From an uncultured Bacteroides sp. (GTDB lineage: Bacteria; Bacteroidota; Bacteroidia; Bacteroidales; Bacteroidaceae), in NCBI RefSeq assembly GCF_963678425.1, contig NZ_OY782854.1, positions 620,001 to 684,000 of the forward strand: a stretch of 64,000 bases of DNA, given 5' to 3'. Under the pieces are notes generated by a model, which did not search any database, was not told where the DNA came from, and saw only the letters and a program-made list of their open reading frames with translations. How positions within the stretch are numbered: position 1 is the first letter of the stretch; each line of letters opens with the position of its first letter. Made by a program: the position numbers and the translations under genes. This document shows positions 52,254 to 61,379 of this stretch, in pieces.

Positions 52254-54203
52254 ATGGGAAAAATTATTGGAATTGACTTAGGAACTACAAACTCTTGTGT
52301 TTCTGTATTTGAAGGCAACGAGCCTGTAGTAATAGCAAACAGCGAAGGTAAACGTACTACTCCTTCTATTGTGGCATTTATTGATGGTGGCGAACGTAAA
52401 GTAGGTGATCCTGCAAAACGTCAGGCTATTACTAATGCAAAACGTACTGTATTCTCAATCAAACGTTTTATGGGTGAAAACTGGGATCAGGTTCAAAAAG
52501 AGATTGCACGTATGCCATATCACGTAGTAAAAGGAGAAAATAATACACCACGTATAGATATAGACGGACGTCTTTATACTCCACAGGAAATCTCTGCAAT
52601 GATTCTTCAGAAAATGAAGAAAACAGCTGAAGACTATCTGGGACAAGAAGTAACAGAAGCCGTTATTACCGTTCCTGCTTACTTTAGCGATTCACAACGT
52701 CAGGCTACTAAAGAAGCCGGACAAATTGCAGGTCTTGAAGTTAAACGTATTGTAAACGAACCTACTGCCGCAGCTTTGGCTTACGGTCTTGACAAGGCTC
52801 ACAAAGATATGAAGATTGCCGTATTCGACTTAGGTGGTGGTACATTCGATATCTCTATTCTTGAATTCGGTGGCGGTGTGTTTGAAGTTCTTTCTACCAA
52901 CGGTGATACTCACCTGGGTGGTGATGACTTTGACCAAGTTCTTATTGACTGGTTGGCAGATGAGTTTAAGAACGACGAAGGTGTAGATTTACGTCAGGAT
53001 CCAATGGCTCTTCAACGTTTGAAGGAAGCTGCTGAAAAAGCAAAGATCGAACTTTCTTCTACTACTACTACAGAAATCAACTTGCCATACATTATGCCGG
53101 TTGCAGGTGTGCCAAAGCACTTGGTTAAAACATTGAGCCGTGCTAAGTTTGAATCTTTATGTCACGACTTAATCCAATCTTGTGTTGAACCTTGCCGTAA
53201 AGCAATGAGCGATGCCGGATTGAGCAACTCTGATATTGATGAAGTAATCCTTGTAGGAGGTTCTACCCGTATTCCTGCTGTTCAGGATCTTGTTGAAAAA
53301 TTCTTTGGAAAAACTCCTTCTAAAGGTGTAAACCCAGATGAAGTAGTTGCTGTAGGTGCAGCTGTTCAAGGTGCCGTTTTGACAGACGAAATTAAAGGTG
53401 TAGTTCTTTTGGACGTTACTCCATTGTCAATGGGTATTGAAACATTGGGTGGTGTAATGACAAAACTGATTGACTCAAATACAACAATTCCTTGCAGAAA
53501 GAGCGAAGTATTCTCTACTGCAGCCGATAACCAGAGTGAAGTAACTATTCACGTATTGCAAGGTGAACGTCCAATGGCTAGTCAGAACAAATCAATCGGT
53601 CAGTTTAATCTTGCTGGAATTTCTCCTGCCCGTCGTGGTATTCCTCAGATTGAAGTATCTTTCGATATTGATGCTAACGGTATTCTGAAAGTATCTGCAA
53701 AAGATAAAGCAACAGGAAAGGAACAAACAATCCGTATCGAAGCTTCAAGCGGTTTGAGCAAAGAAGAAATTGAACGTATGAAAGCTGAAGCTGAAGCTAA
53801 TGCTGATGCTGACAAGACAGAACGTGAAAAGATTGACAAGCTTAATCAGGCAGACAGCATGATTTTCCAGACTGAAAAACAATTGGAAGAACTGGGCGAC
53901 AAACTTCCTGCTGACAAGAAAGCTCCTATCGAAGCAGCTCTTGCTAAGTTGAAAGAGGCTCACAAAGCTCAGGATATTGCCGGTATTGATGCTGCAACAG
54001 CAGAACTAAACAAAGTATTCCAGGCAGCAAGCGAGCAAATGTATGCTCAGGGTGCTGGTCAGCCTGGTGCAGAACAAGCTGGTCCTGATATGAATGCCGG
54101 TGCAGGAGCACAAGGTGGTTCAGACAAACCTATATCTCATCTCAAGAGTATTAAGTTGCTTTATTCCAAATATTCCATTGGCCGACGTTACACGGAAGTT
54201 TAG
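52254..54203 (+). CDS. dnaK: Chaperone DnaK with altered C-terminus
   Basis: 649 residues. The Hsp70 ATPase domain is complete (IGIDLGTTNSCVSV, IVNEPTAAALAYG, DLGGGTFDISIL, VGGSTRIPAV), as are the substrate-binding domain and the helical lid. The normal Gly-rich tail reads up to about residue 625 (GAQGGSDK). Bacteroides DnaK should then end in an acidic stretch like DADFEEVK. Instead the last ~24 residues (PISHLKSIKL...) come from the antisense of the neighbouring DUF3570 gene. The chaperone core is intact, but the conserved EEVK/EEVD-like tail is lost. Either a rearrangement or an assembly error is responsible. Confidence 0.93.
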   Translation: MGKIIGIDLGTTNSCVSVFEGNEPVVIANSEGKRTTPSIVAFIDGGERKVGDPAKRQAITNAKRTVFSIKRFMGENWDQVQKEIARMPYHVVKGENNTPRIDIDGRLYTPQEISAMILQKMKKTAEDYLGQEVTEAVITVPAYFSDSQRQATKEAGQIAGLEVKRIVNEPTAAALAYGLDKAHKDMKIAVFDLGGGTFDISILEFGGGVFEVLSTNGDTHLGGDDFDQVLIDWLADEFKNDEGVDLRQDPMALQRLKEAAEKAKIELSSTTTTEINLPYIMPVAGVPKHLVKTLSRAKFESLCHDLIQSCVEPCRKAMSDAGLSNSDIDEVILVGGSTRIPAVQDLVEKFFGKTPSKGVNPDEVVAVGAAVQGAVLTDEIKGVVLLDVTPLSMGIETLGGVMTKLIDSNTTIPCRKSEVFSTAADNQSEVTIHVLQGERPMASQNKSIGQFNLAGISPARRGIPQIEVSFDIDANGILKVSAKDKATGKEQTIRIEASSGLSKEEIERMKAEAEANADADKTEREKIDKLNQADSMIFQTEKQLEELGDKLPADKKAPIEAALAKLKEAHKAQDIAGIDAATAELNKVFQAASEQMYAQGAGQPGAEQAGPDMNAGAGAQGGSDKPISHLKSIKLLYSKYSIGRRYTEV

Positions 54204-55286
54204 CCCGAAAAGATTACTTGTGAATTTAGATAAGTCATAATCACTTGTATAATATGATTCATTATCAGACAGCATATGCTCCTTGTATGGCTTAAAGTAT
54301 TCAATACCTGATTGGGTATTGAAACGATAGAACGGAGCGATAGACATAAATGGCGTGATCTTGTAAGGAACCTCAAGCTCGGCTGTATGAGCAGTAAGCT
54401 TCCAGCTATCTGTATAGTAACGATAAAATGCACGCAAAATGAACCGGTCTCCTAAAAAGTAATTGGCTCGTACTCCGATAGGCAACTTAAACCGATTATC
54501 GGGCAGCTTTTCTGAATAAGCATTATTTCCATTGTCTCCAAAGTAGACACGTTGATAAGCAGTCCCTAATAATCCCTTCTGATAGCCAATGTCGGTAAGT
54601 ACTGACATTTGTAATCGTTGATTTATTACCTGAGTTAAGCCTAATGCAAGATTATACGAATTACGAGGGGCTCTGTCTCCCTGTTTGTATTGGAAGTTTG
54701 GACTTCCGGGACGTAACTCAGCAGGCAATATAACCTTCCACGTATCCAGAAAGACAGAAGCCTTAGCAGAAAATTCCGTATTCTTATCCTTTGAACTCTT
54801 AGAAAACAGAATATTGGTCCCCATGGAAGTATAATCAAATTCATTTGAGAATGAAAGACCTCCCCCAAGCGTATAGTTATGTTTTGTATTTTCGAATAAA
54901 TAGCTGGCTGAAGGAGACACGCGAACATCACCTCTTGATGCATGTGAAATGGCGTTTGTGGAGGCAGATGTAATTGTGTTTAGATCAATTTGGTCAGAGG
55001 AAGCCGAACTATAAACATCAACCCCTAGTTCTAGGCCAAAGATATGCTTGTTATTTTTCTTATCAATTTTACTTAACTGAAGATCTATAGAATTGCCAGA
55101 GTCGTCCAGCCTTTCATCTCCAATTCCACCTGTTACAGCCGAGTTTTGCCCGTTCTGGTGATAGTAACTCGTTACGAAGTTTACCTCGTCAATCTTGAGC
55201 TTTCTATATTTGGTACTATCTGTTTGTGCTTTCGAAACATTCAAAAACAAGATAAGTGCAGCCACTGTTATAACTACTTTCTTCAT
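54120..55286 (-). CDS. DUF3570 outer-membrane barrel protein, C-terminally truncated
   Basis: 388 residues with a signal peptide (cleavage near VSKAQ). The rest is beta-rich with aromatic strand ends and YTSDYDLSKFTSN near the C-terminus, typical of DUF3570 proteins, which look like outer-membrane barrels. From memory the family normally continues after ...LEMRYRF for about 20 residues of a last strand ending LxLKF; here the frame ends at RYRFV inside dnaK sequence. It is the last gene of an operon with DUF4266, ApbE and a thioredoxin-like protein, an association seen in other bacteria. Role unknown; perhaps export or receptor for the DUF4266 product. Confidence 0.8.
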   Translation of the reverse strand: MKKVVITVAALILFLNVSKAQTDSTKYRKLKIDEVNFVTSYYHQNGQNSAVTGGIGDERLDDSGNSIDLQLSKIDKKNNKHIFGLELGVDVYSSASSDQIDLNTITSASTNAISHASRGDVRVSPSASYLFENTKHNYTLGGGLSFSNEFDYTSMGTNILFSKSSKDKNTEFSAKASVFLDTWKVILPAELRPGSPNFQYKQGDRAPRNSYNLALGLTQVINQRLQMSVLTDIGYQKGLLGTAYQRVYFGDNGNNAYSEKLPDNRFKLPIGVRANYFLGDRFILRAFYRYYTDSWKLTAHTAELEVPYKITPFMSIAPFYRFNTQSGIEYFKPYKEHMLSDNESYYTSDYDLSKFTSNLFGLNFRVTSANGIFGIKQLNTLEMRYRFV

Positions 55287-55299
55287 TTATTATCTGTTT

Positions 55300-55518
55300 T
55301 TAGTTACAACCGCAGCCACCGCCGGTTTTTCCTCCATTACCACCCGAAGCGCCTTCTCTATACAACAAGAAGTTGTTCTCGTATTTCTCTATTTTGCGAC
55401 TGGCAAGTCCCATCTCTGCATCATTGATTCTTGATTTTTGGAAAGACTTTACTGTTTTGCAGGATGTAAGCACTAATAAGCTACACCCAAATGCCATAAA
55501 AAATACTTTCTTTTTCAT
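55300..55518 (-). CDS. DUF4266 small lipoprotein with Gly/Cys tail
   Basis: 72 residues. A lipoprotein signal ends with the lipid-accepting C20 (LLVLTSC). A short polar middle (NDAEMGLASRKIEKYENNFL) follows, then a Gly-rich end GGNGGKTGGGCGCN with C69 and C71. The tail recurs in DUF4266 proteins as I recall them (GGGGCGCN). It overlaps the ApbE gene by 4 bases. The conserved C-terminal Gly/Cys end could bind metal or be modified; whether ApbE attaches flavin to it is unknown. Confidence 0.85.
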   Translation of the reverse strand: MKKKVFFMAFGCSLLVLTSCKTVKSFQKSRINDAEMGLASRKIEKYENNFLLYREGASGGNGGKTGGGCGCN

Positions 55519-56441
55519 TCTATAAGTTTAATGTTGTTAGAGAGATATAATTTATTATTGTCATCAACAAGAATACACTCAATGCCATTCAACTGATTAA
55601 TAAGATTCAAGCCGTTGGCAACACCTAAAATGTTTACTGGAGTGGCCATTGCATCGGCTAACTCAGCATTTGTGGTAATTATTGTCACGCTCTTTATTCC
55701 TTTTATCGGATAACCGGTCTTAGGATTGATCGTATGTGAATATAACTGATTATTGATAGTTATAAATTTCTCATAATTACCGGAAGTAGCAATTGACTTG
55801 TTGGTAATATTAAGTGTGGAAAAATAGGTTTGCTTCAGATTAGGATTAGCTATTCCTACTGTCCAGGGAGAGCCATCTTCTTGATATCCCCAGGCATTTA
55901 AATCACCTGACGCACTAATAATCCCATTATTAACCCCGGCTTCAAGCATTACACGCTTGGCACAATCAGCTGCATATCCTTTACCAATGCCTCCAAAACC
56001 AATACGCATGCCTTTGTTTTTAAGGAAAATTGTTTTTGCATCATTATTGAGCAAAATATTCCTATAATCGATAAGATGTACCGCCTTCTTGGCTTCTTGC
56101 GGACTTGGTAATTTAGTCATAGATTGATTAAAATTCCAAAAGTCTTTATCAAGAGAACCATAAGATAGATCAAAGTATCCCTGAGTAAGTATTGATATCT
56201 TTTGTGCTCTATATACTAAATTAAAGAACTCTTCAGGCACCTTTACCGGTTTTATTCCGGCATTTCTGTTTACCTCATTCGTAATACTGTCATCACTATA
56301 GGTAGTAAATAACTTTTCTATGCGTTTTATTTCATCTATACCATAAGCTATCTGCTCATTTCCTAGCTTTTCGTTTGTACTTAATGCGAGGAACTCAAAC
56401 AGGTTACCCATTAGCTTGGTTTGTACCTTAACAAGAATCAT
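55515..56441 (-). CDS. apbE: FAD:protein FMN transferase (ApbE family), no signal peptide
   Basis: 308 residues. ApbE enzymes move FMN from FAD onto Ser/Thr of target proteins. Key stretches are GFGGIGKGYAADCAKR, SASGDLNAWG, HTINPKTGYPIKG and the Mg-binding NAELADAMATPV. Most ApbE proteins are exported lipoproteins; this one begins MILVKVQTKLMGNLFEF, already inside the fold, so it seems cytoplasmic. It has 7 bases to the upstream thioredoxin-like gene and overlaps the DUF4266 gene by 4 bases. The target is not evident; none of the partners shows an obvious D-x-x-G-A-(S/T) flavinylation motif. Confidence 0.9.
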   Translation of the reverse strand: MILVKVQTKLMGNLFEFLALSTNEKLGNEQIAYGIDEIKRIEKLFTTYSDDSITNEVNRNAGIKPVKVPEEFFNLVYRAQKISILTQGYFDLSYGSLDKDFWNFNQSMTKLPSPQEAKKAVHLIDYRNILLNNDAKTIFLKNKGMRIGFGGIGKGYAADCAKRVMLEAGVNNGIISASGDLNAWGYQEDGSPWTVGIANPNLKQTYFSTLNITNKSIATSGNYEKFITINNQLYSHTINPKTGYPIKGIKSVTIITTNAELADAMATPVNILGVANGLNLINQLNGIECILVDDNNKLYLSNNIKLIE

Positions 56442-56448
56442 TTTCTGC

Positions 56449-56889
56449 TTATTTTATATAGCAATTAATATCTTTTATGTAATCAGTTACAGCATTTTTT
56501 TTGTCGTATCCATTCCAGGTCTTTAGGGTATTTCCATTTGCATCAGCCAATACCAAAAAAGGAAAATTTCCCTCAGGATTATATTTTTCAGCCAGTTTAT
56601 CATTAAGGGCTTGTTGCTCTTTGGGTAATTGATTCTTTTTCTGGCGAGGGAAATCTGCAATAACTAATACTAACTTCTCATCGGCAAATGCTTTAAATTC
56701 AGGAGCATCGAAGACTGCTTTCTTGAATAAAATACATGGACCACACCAATCTGATCCTGAAAACTTTATTAAGATCATTTTGTTTTCCTTTTTTGCCAAT
56801 GCCTGAGCTTCATTGATGTTATATACTTGTGCCTTAGCATATGTAGCCACAAGTATTATTCCGAGTATATGAGCCAACTTTTTAACCAT
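56449..56889 (-). CDS. Secreted thioredoxin-like protein
   Basis: 146 residues with a signal peptide (cleavage near AKAQ). The active site is C49-G-P-C52 in GSDWCGPCILFKKAV, in a thioredoxin_7-like fold ending FPFLVLADANGNTLKTWNGY. It would work as a periplasmic thiol-disulfide enzyme. As first gene of the operon ahead of apbE and DUF4266, it may reduce the paired cysteines in the DUF4266 tail. A TAGATTTG -7 element lies about 100 bases upstream. Confidence 0.9.
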   Translation of the reverse strand: MVKKLAHILGIILVATYAKAQVYNINEAQALAKKENKMILIKFSGSDWCGPCILFKKAVFDAPEFKAFADEKLVLVIADFPRQKKNQLPKEQQALNDKLAEKYNPEGNFPFLVLADANGNTLKTWNGYDKKNAVTDYIKDINCYIK

Positions 56890-56990
56890 AACTTGAATAT
56901 TATTTATGTATGTGAATTGGAGAAAATAAGAAATAATAGACTGGAAGTTATTTTACTTAGTAAGTATTTTCCGTCGGACACAAATCTATG

Positions 56991-56998
56991 TTATTTTC
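56991..56998 (-). promoter_or_regulatory. Putative -7 element (TAGATTTG) of the thioredoxin-apbE-DUF4266-DUF3570 operon
   Basis: On the minus strand TAGATTTG fits TAnnTTTG, 102 bases before the first start codon. No strong -33 element is seen. Confidence 0.4.
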
Positions 56999-57040
56999 AG
57001 ATAGGTTGCAACTGATATCATGTTAAAAGAAACTTTTTAT

Positions 57041-60016
57041 CTAAAAATAATTGAGAAGATGGTTATATATTTCAAATTCAACAATGCCTAATTGTTTGCC
57101 GGACTTATCTTGCTCCTTAATCTCTTTTTTGCCTGAAACCTCTACAAGATTAAATCCATCCTGTTCTTTATTCTCTCCAATTAGTTCTATTTTAACTGAT
57201 TGTCCGTAGGTAGGCTTTATTGGAATAGTGATATATCCAAGACTTTTTTCTGTATCACCTTTGAATACCTCCTGTCCATCAACTGTAATGCGAATAGGAT
57301 AGCTCTTGTTTCTCCAGCTATTCATTTTGAATGTCAGTTCGGAAATAGTATCATTACGTTCCAATTGATAGGTTATCCAGTTCTTTCCCTGTTCACCATT
57401 ACTGATCCATTCCGATTCTTCATTATCATCAAAGCTAAGAAATGCTTTCTCTTCATTGCTTCCAGCTGTAGTTTTCAGAATGTGAATAGGTGTTCTGCTT
57501 ACAGTATATGAAGGAGAGGAAGGTGTTTCTCCTCTGTCAAGGTAAGAGGGTAGGTGTTCTGCCTGGAAATATTTGGAGAGACCGTTTTTCTGTTTTATCG
57601 TTTTAGAAATTAAAGAAACAGATGCTGCTTGCAATCCTTCAGATGAGGCTGTTATGTTTATCTTTCCTGCATTCGTAAAGGTGCGGATTAAAATACGGTT
57701 TACTCCACATTCCACCGGAAGTTCTTTTGCCAGAATATAATTATCTTTTCCTTGTGCAATACCTCCACGCCATTCGGCCGGCCCGTCTAAACTGAAAGAG
57801 ACAAGGTTATTTGCTGTAGGACATCTGTTTCCCTCTTTATCCACAACTTCAAATTCAATCAAAGCCATGTCGGAGCCATTAGCAATTAATCCGTCTGGAT
57901 TCTCGTAGCTTTTTATGTGGATGGCATAAGGAACACCGGCTGTGTGAAGTTCATCACGACTGATTTCTTTTCCGTCTTTGTTGTAAGAAACAGCAACTAA
58001 ATTTCCCTTTTCCCATTGTACATTCTTGAACGTAAATAAGAACTGGTAGCTTTGCTCGCCATATCCCAGAGATTTCCCATTGAGAATCAGTTCAACTTTG
58101 TTTCCTGTTGAGGCTACATAAATGTCTTTCTTTACTTGTGGAGCATAATTCCAGTGACCAATGATATGAGTGTGTGACTTTTCAATGTCAACCCATCCGT
58201 CCCACATTACCTGATGAACAAAGAAACCGTCTTTTGGTAATCTCATGGCATCAACCTCACCGCTTCTTCTATAATTCTCTTCTCCGCGGAAATGTGTATT
58301 GGAATCAGAAAAGACAATGTTTACTCCCCCCGAACTGACACGTTCACCAGTTCCCGGACGTTCACGGTAATAATCATACCAACGGATAATATCCTCAATG
58401 GCATGAGAATCCTGATTGCGGTTATAATCGAATGCATCTTGCCCTTTATATAAAGGACCTGCTCCATTCTTATGATAAGGAGGAGTAAATTCATCCCAGT
58501 ATTTACGTAACCCTTCATCCCGCGAGTATTCCATTGCCCACATTGGATGGTGTGCACTTTTGTTTATATAAAGCATTTCACCTCCATATTCGGCAGTTTT
58601 ACTATCCAGCATTTCGCGTGAACCAATAGCCCTTCCACCGTATGGGTCGTACATATCTCTGATCGCTTTCATCTCTTTCATGTGATCTTCGGAAATCCCT
58701 TTGTTGCCGGACTCATAAAATAATATGCTGGGATTGTTGCGATTGTAAATAATGGCATCTCTCATTACCTCTTTTCGTTGTTCCCATCTTCTGCCCGTGA
58801 TGTCTTTTTCTGAATCTCCGGCAGGCATGGCTTGTATTAGTCCCACTCTGTCACATGATTCAACATCTTGTTTCCAGGGAGTGATATGCATCCATCTAAC
58901 CAGATTAGCATTACTTTTTACCATCAGTGAATTACTGAAGTCGCTTAACCAAGCTGGTACGGACATGCCTACTGAAGGCCATTCATTGCTGGTTCTTTGT
59001 GCATAACCTTTCATCTGAAGAACACGGTCGTTCAGATAAACCATTCCCTTCTCGAATTTTGTTTTGCGAAAGCCTGTTCGTGTCTTTACTACGTCTACAA
59101 CTTTTCCATCTATTCGCAGAACGGTATATACATTATATAGATAGCCATACCCCCAACTCCAGAAGTGAAGCCCGCTAACTTTGCCATTGGCTTTAATCAA
59201 AGTTTTTTCTCCTGCTGGTAATATTTTCTTTTCTCCTTTAATTTCTTTTATAATTTTGCCGTTAATATCCTCAATAATTGCTTCGAATGATATTTCCTGA
59301 GTTTTTCCAGTTTCATTTTTTATTTCAGACTCAGCACAGATTAAGGCTGATTGTTCTTTTACGTCAATGTCCCTGGCATAAATGTATGTCCCGGTTGTTT
59401 GTAAATTACTATAGAGTGGGAGAGTTTGATATATTTTCGGAGTTATGTGAAGCACAACATTTTTAGGTATGCCTCCATAATTGGCATTAAAGTTCTTATC
59501 GTTCCATTGAAAATTACTGCCGGTCTTTTTCTCTTTATAGTTCCAGGAGTTATCTATTCTTACGGCAATAATATTTTCTTTCTTTCCAAAGTTTACCAGA
59601 TCTGAGATATCAAATCCACAAGCCATAATTCCATTCTCATGAATGCCAATGGCCTTGCCATTCAGATAGAACTCTCCTCCTTGGCGAATGCCTTCAAACT
59701 CAATGAAGACTTTCTTTCCTTTAGCTGAATGAGGCAATTTAAAATGCTTTCGGTACCATACAATTCCTGTAGTAAGTTTATCGATTGCAACCTTAAACGC
59801 ATCGTCTTCATTGAATGCATGAGGTAAAGCTATCTTTTTCCATGAAGAATCATCAAATTTTTCTTGTTCCGCTCCAATGGAGTCACCTGCATAAAGCAGC
59901 CATCCTGGATTGAAGTTATATCTGGCTCTTGTATTTTCGTTGAATATTTGCTTATTTGCAAAACTTTGTGTTGGCAATAAAAGCACGATCAGAAAGTATA
60001 GAAAAATATGTTTCAT
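57041..60016 (-). CDS. Large GH2-family glycosidase with atypical acid/base site
   Basis: 991 residues from the ATG at 60016 (MKHIFLYFLIVLLLPTQSFA); the frame continues upstream but with no signal-like start. GH2 layout: sugar-binding jelly-roll, Ig-like domain, TIM barrel, then a DUF4982-like domain and a C-terminal discoidin/malectin-like domain. In GH2 the acid/base Glu follows Asn (GNE); here the site reads YESGNKG with Lys at 439. A Glu lies in WAMEYSRDEG as possible nucleophile. It belongs with other diverged Bacteroides GH2 proteins whose catalytic residues differ. Substrate unknown; not beside susC/D. Confidence 0.85.
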   Translation of the reverse strand: MKHIFLYFLIVLLLPTQSFANKQIFNENTRARYNFNPGWLLYAGDSIGAEQEKFDDSSWKKIALPHAFNEDDAFKVAIDKLTTGIVWYRKHFKLPHSAKGKKVFIEFEGIRQGGEFYLNGKAIGIHENGIMACGFDISDLVNFGKKENIIAVRIDNSWNYKEKKTGSNFQWNDKNFNANYGGIPKNVVLHITPKIYQTLPLYSNLQTTGTYIYARDIDVKEQSALICAESEIKNETGKTQEISFEAIIEDINGKIIKEIKGEKKILPAGEKTLIKANGKVSGLHFWSWGYGYLYNVYTVLRIDGKVVDVVKTRTGFRKTKFEKGMVYLNDRVLQMKGYAQRTSNEWPSVGMSVPAWLSDFSNSLMVKSNANLVRWMHITPWKQDVESCDRVGLIQAMPAGDSEKDITGRRWEQRKEVMRDAIIYNRNNPSILFYESGNKGISEDHMKEMKAIRDMYDPYGGRAIGSREMLDSKTAEYGGEMLYINKSAHHPMWAMEYSRDEGLRKYWDEFTPPYHKNGAGPLYKGQDAFDYNRNQDSHAIEDIIRWYDYYRERPGTGERVSSGGVNIVFSDSNTHFRGEENYRRSGEVDAMRLPKDGFFVHQVMWDGWVDIEKSHTHIIGHWNYAPQVKKDIYVASTGNKVELILNGKSLGYGEQSYQFLFTFKNVQWEKGNLVAVSYNKDGKEISRDELHTAGVPYAIHIKSYENPDGLIANGSDMALIEFEVVDKEGNRCPTANNLVSFSLDGPAEWRGGIAQGKDNYILAKELPVECGVNRILIRTFTNAGKINITASSEGLQAASVSLISKTIKQKNGLSKYFQAEHLPSYLDRGETPSSPSYTVSRTPIHILKTTAGSNEEKAFLSFDDNEESEWISNGEQGKNWITYQLERNDTISELTFKMNSWRNKSYPIRITVDGQEVFKGDTEKSLGYITIPIKPTYGQSVKIELIGENKEQDGFNLVEVSGKKEIKEQDKSGKQLGIVEFEIYNHLLNYF

Positions 60017-60126
60017 CGGTTTAAGGATTAATTTTTTAATGAAACAAAGATATAGATGATTATAATAGCAGGTTTGTAAAAGAATTCTTTTACATGTCTT
60101 ATTGTACATCGATATGTAAAGATGAG

Positions 60127-60163
60127 AAAAGAGAAGCTGGTGAAAGGGCTCAACTTCTCTTTT
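60127..60163 (-). terminator. Terminator after nfo
   Basis: AAAAGAGAAG (60127-60136) pairs perfectly with CTTCTCTTTT (60154-60163). On the minus strand it lies about 95 bases after nfo. Confidence 0.65.
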
Positions 60164-60257
60164 CTTATTCGTATTTTTGTCACAGAAACCTGTAACGGTT
60201 ATTTAGGACTAGTTAAGATCTTCAGACTAAGATCCTTATTTCTTCTTTATTTATTAT

Positions 60258-61097
60258 TTATTCAAAGCTTCTTAGTAGAGCTATTTCTTCTTTCCAAAGA
60301 GTTTCGTCGGGCGTTTCAAGAATAATAGGCATGTTCTCAAAGCGAGGATCTTTCATTAACTGTTGAAAGAACTCTAACCCGATAAATCCTTTTCCTATAT
60401 TGTCATGACGGTCAACCCGTGTGCCGAGTGCTTTCTTGGAATCGTTAAGATGGATGGCGCGCAAATAACTAAAGCCAACGGCTTCATCAAAATCTCTGAA
60501 AACTTTCTCATAGTTTTCTTTATCCAGAAAATCATAACCGGCAGTAAAAGTATGGCAAGTATCGATGCAGATTCCCACACGTTCTTTGTCTTCCACACGA
60601 TCAATAATATAATTCAACTGCCAGAACTCATTACCCATATTTGTTCCTTGTCCGGCAGTATTTTCAATAACCGCGGTCACTCCTTTGGTCTTATCTAAAA
60701 CAATATTGATAGATTCGGCAATTCTGCTGAGACATTCTTCCGGAGTAATTTTACTCAGGTGACTTCCCGGGTGGAAGTTTAGTAGTTTTAATCCAAGTTG
60801 TTCGCAACGTTGCATTTCATCGAGGAAAGCTGCACGGCTTTTTTGTAATCCTTCCTCTTCCGGATGCCCAAGGTTAATAAGGTAACTGTCGTGCGGAAGG
60901 ATATAATCAGTTTTTAGATCATATTTCTCACAATTCTCCTTAAACAGTTTTATACTTTCGGAAGTAAGCGGCTTGGATACCCACTGACGTTGATTTTTCG
61001 TAAAAAGAGCAAAAGCATTTGCTCCAATCTCATATGCATTAACCGGGGCAAACTCCACTCCGCCCGATGCACTTACATGTGCTCCTATATATTTCAT
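60258..61097 (-). CDS. nfo: Endonuclease IV (AP endonuclease)
   Basis: 279 residues, the normal length. The TIM-barrel metal site is spread over GAHVSASGG, LNFHPGSH, VIENTAGQG, GICIDTCHTFTAGYD, AIHLNDSKKALGTRVDRH and ILETPD. It cuts the DNA backbone at abasic sites during base-excision repair. It is transcribed alone and ends at a terminator. Confidence 0.96.
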   Translation of the reverse strand: MKYIGAHVSASGGVEFAPVNAYEIGANAFALFTKNQRQWVSKPLTSESIKLFKENCEKYDLKTDYILPHDSYLINLGHPEEEGLQKSRAAFLDEMQRCEQLGLKLLNFHPGSHLSKITPEECLSRIAESINIVLDKTKGVTAVIENTAGQGTNMGNEFWQLNYIIDRVEDKERVGICIDTCHTFTAGYDFLDKENYEKVFRDFDEAVGFSYLRAIHLNDSKKALGTRVDRHDNIGKGFIGLEFFQQLMKDPRFENMPIILETPDETLWKEEIALLRSFE

Positions 61098-61307
61098 TTT
61101 ATATTATTTTGTTTTATTCAATTCAATAATTCTACGGTTTTCATTTTAAATGATGCTGACGCTTATAGACCAATTGCAGCAAAGCAAAGAATCAAGTCGA
61201 TAATCAATAACGTTCCGAAGTGCAGATTTGTTGTATTGGCGATGCTGTTTACGGCAAAGAGTTGTTTATACTTAATAAAAGAAATAATAAAGCATAATAA
61301 CCAAATG

Positions 61308-61355
61308 CGAGCAATAAAACGATTCCCTTTTTAAGGGTGGTTTATTGCTCGCAAA
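61308..61355 (-). terminator. Terminator after trpB2
   Basis: TGCGAGCAATAAA (61308-61320) pairs perfectly with TTTATTGCTCGCA (61343-61355), 13 bp, with an inner CCCTTTTT/AAGGG stem. It lies just downstream of trpB2 on the minus strand. Confidence 0.75.
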
Positions 61356-61379
61356 GTTAATTATTAGAGTTTAAGTGAG

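Noticed and set aside
60122..60325. Small plus-strand ORF of 67 residues between GH2 and nfo
   Set aside because: It overlaps the nfo 3' end in antisense and spans a terminator hairpin; the composition looks like a shadow frame.
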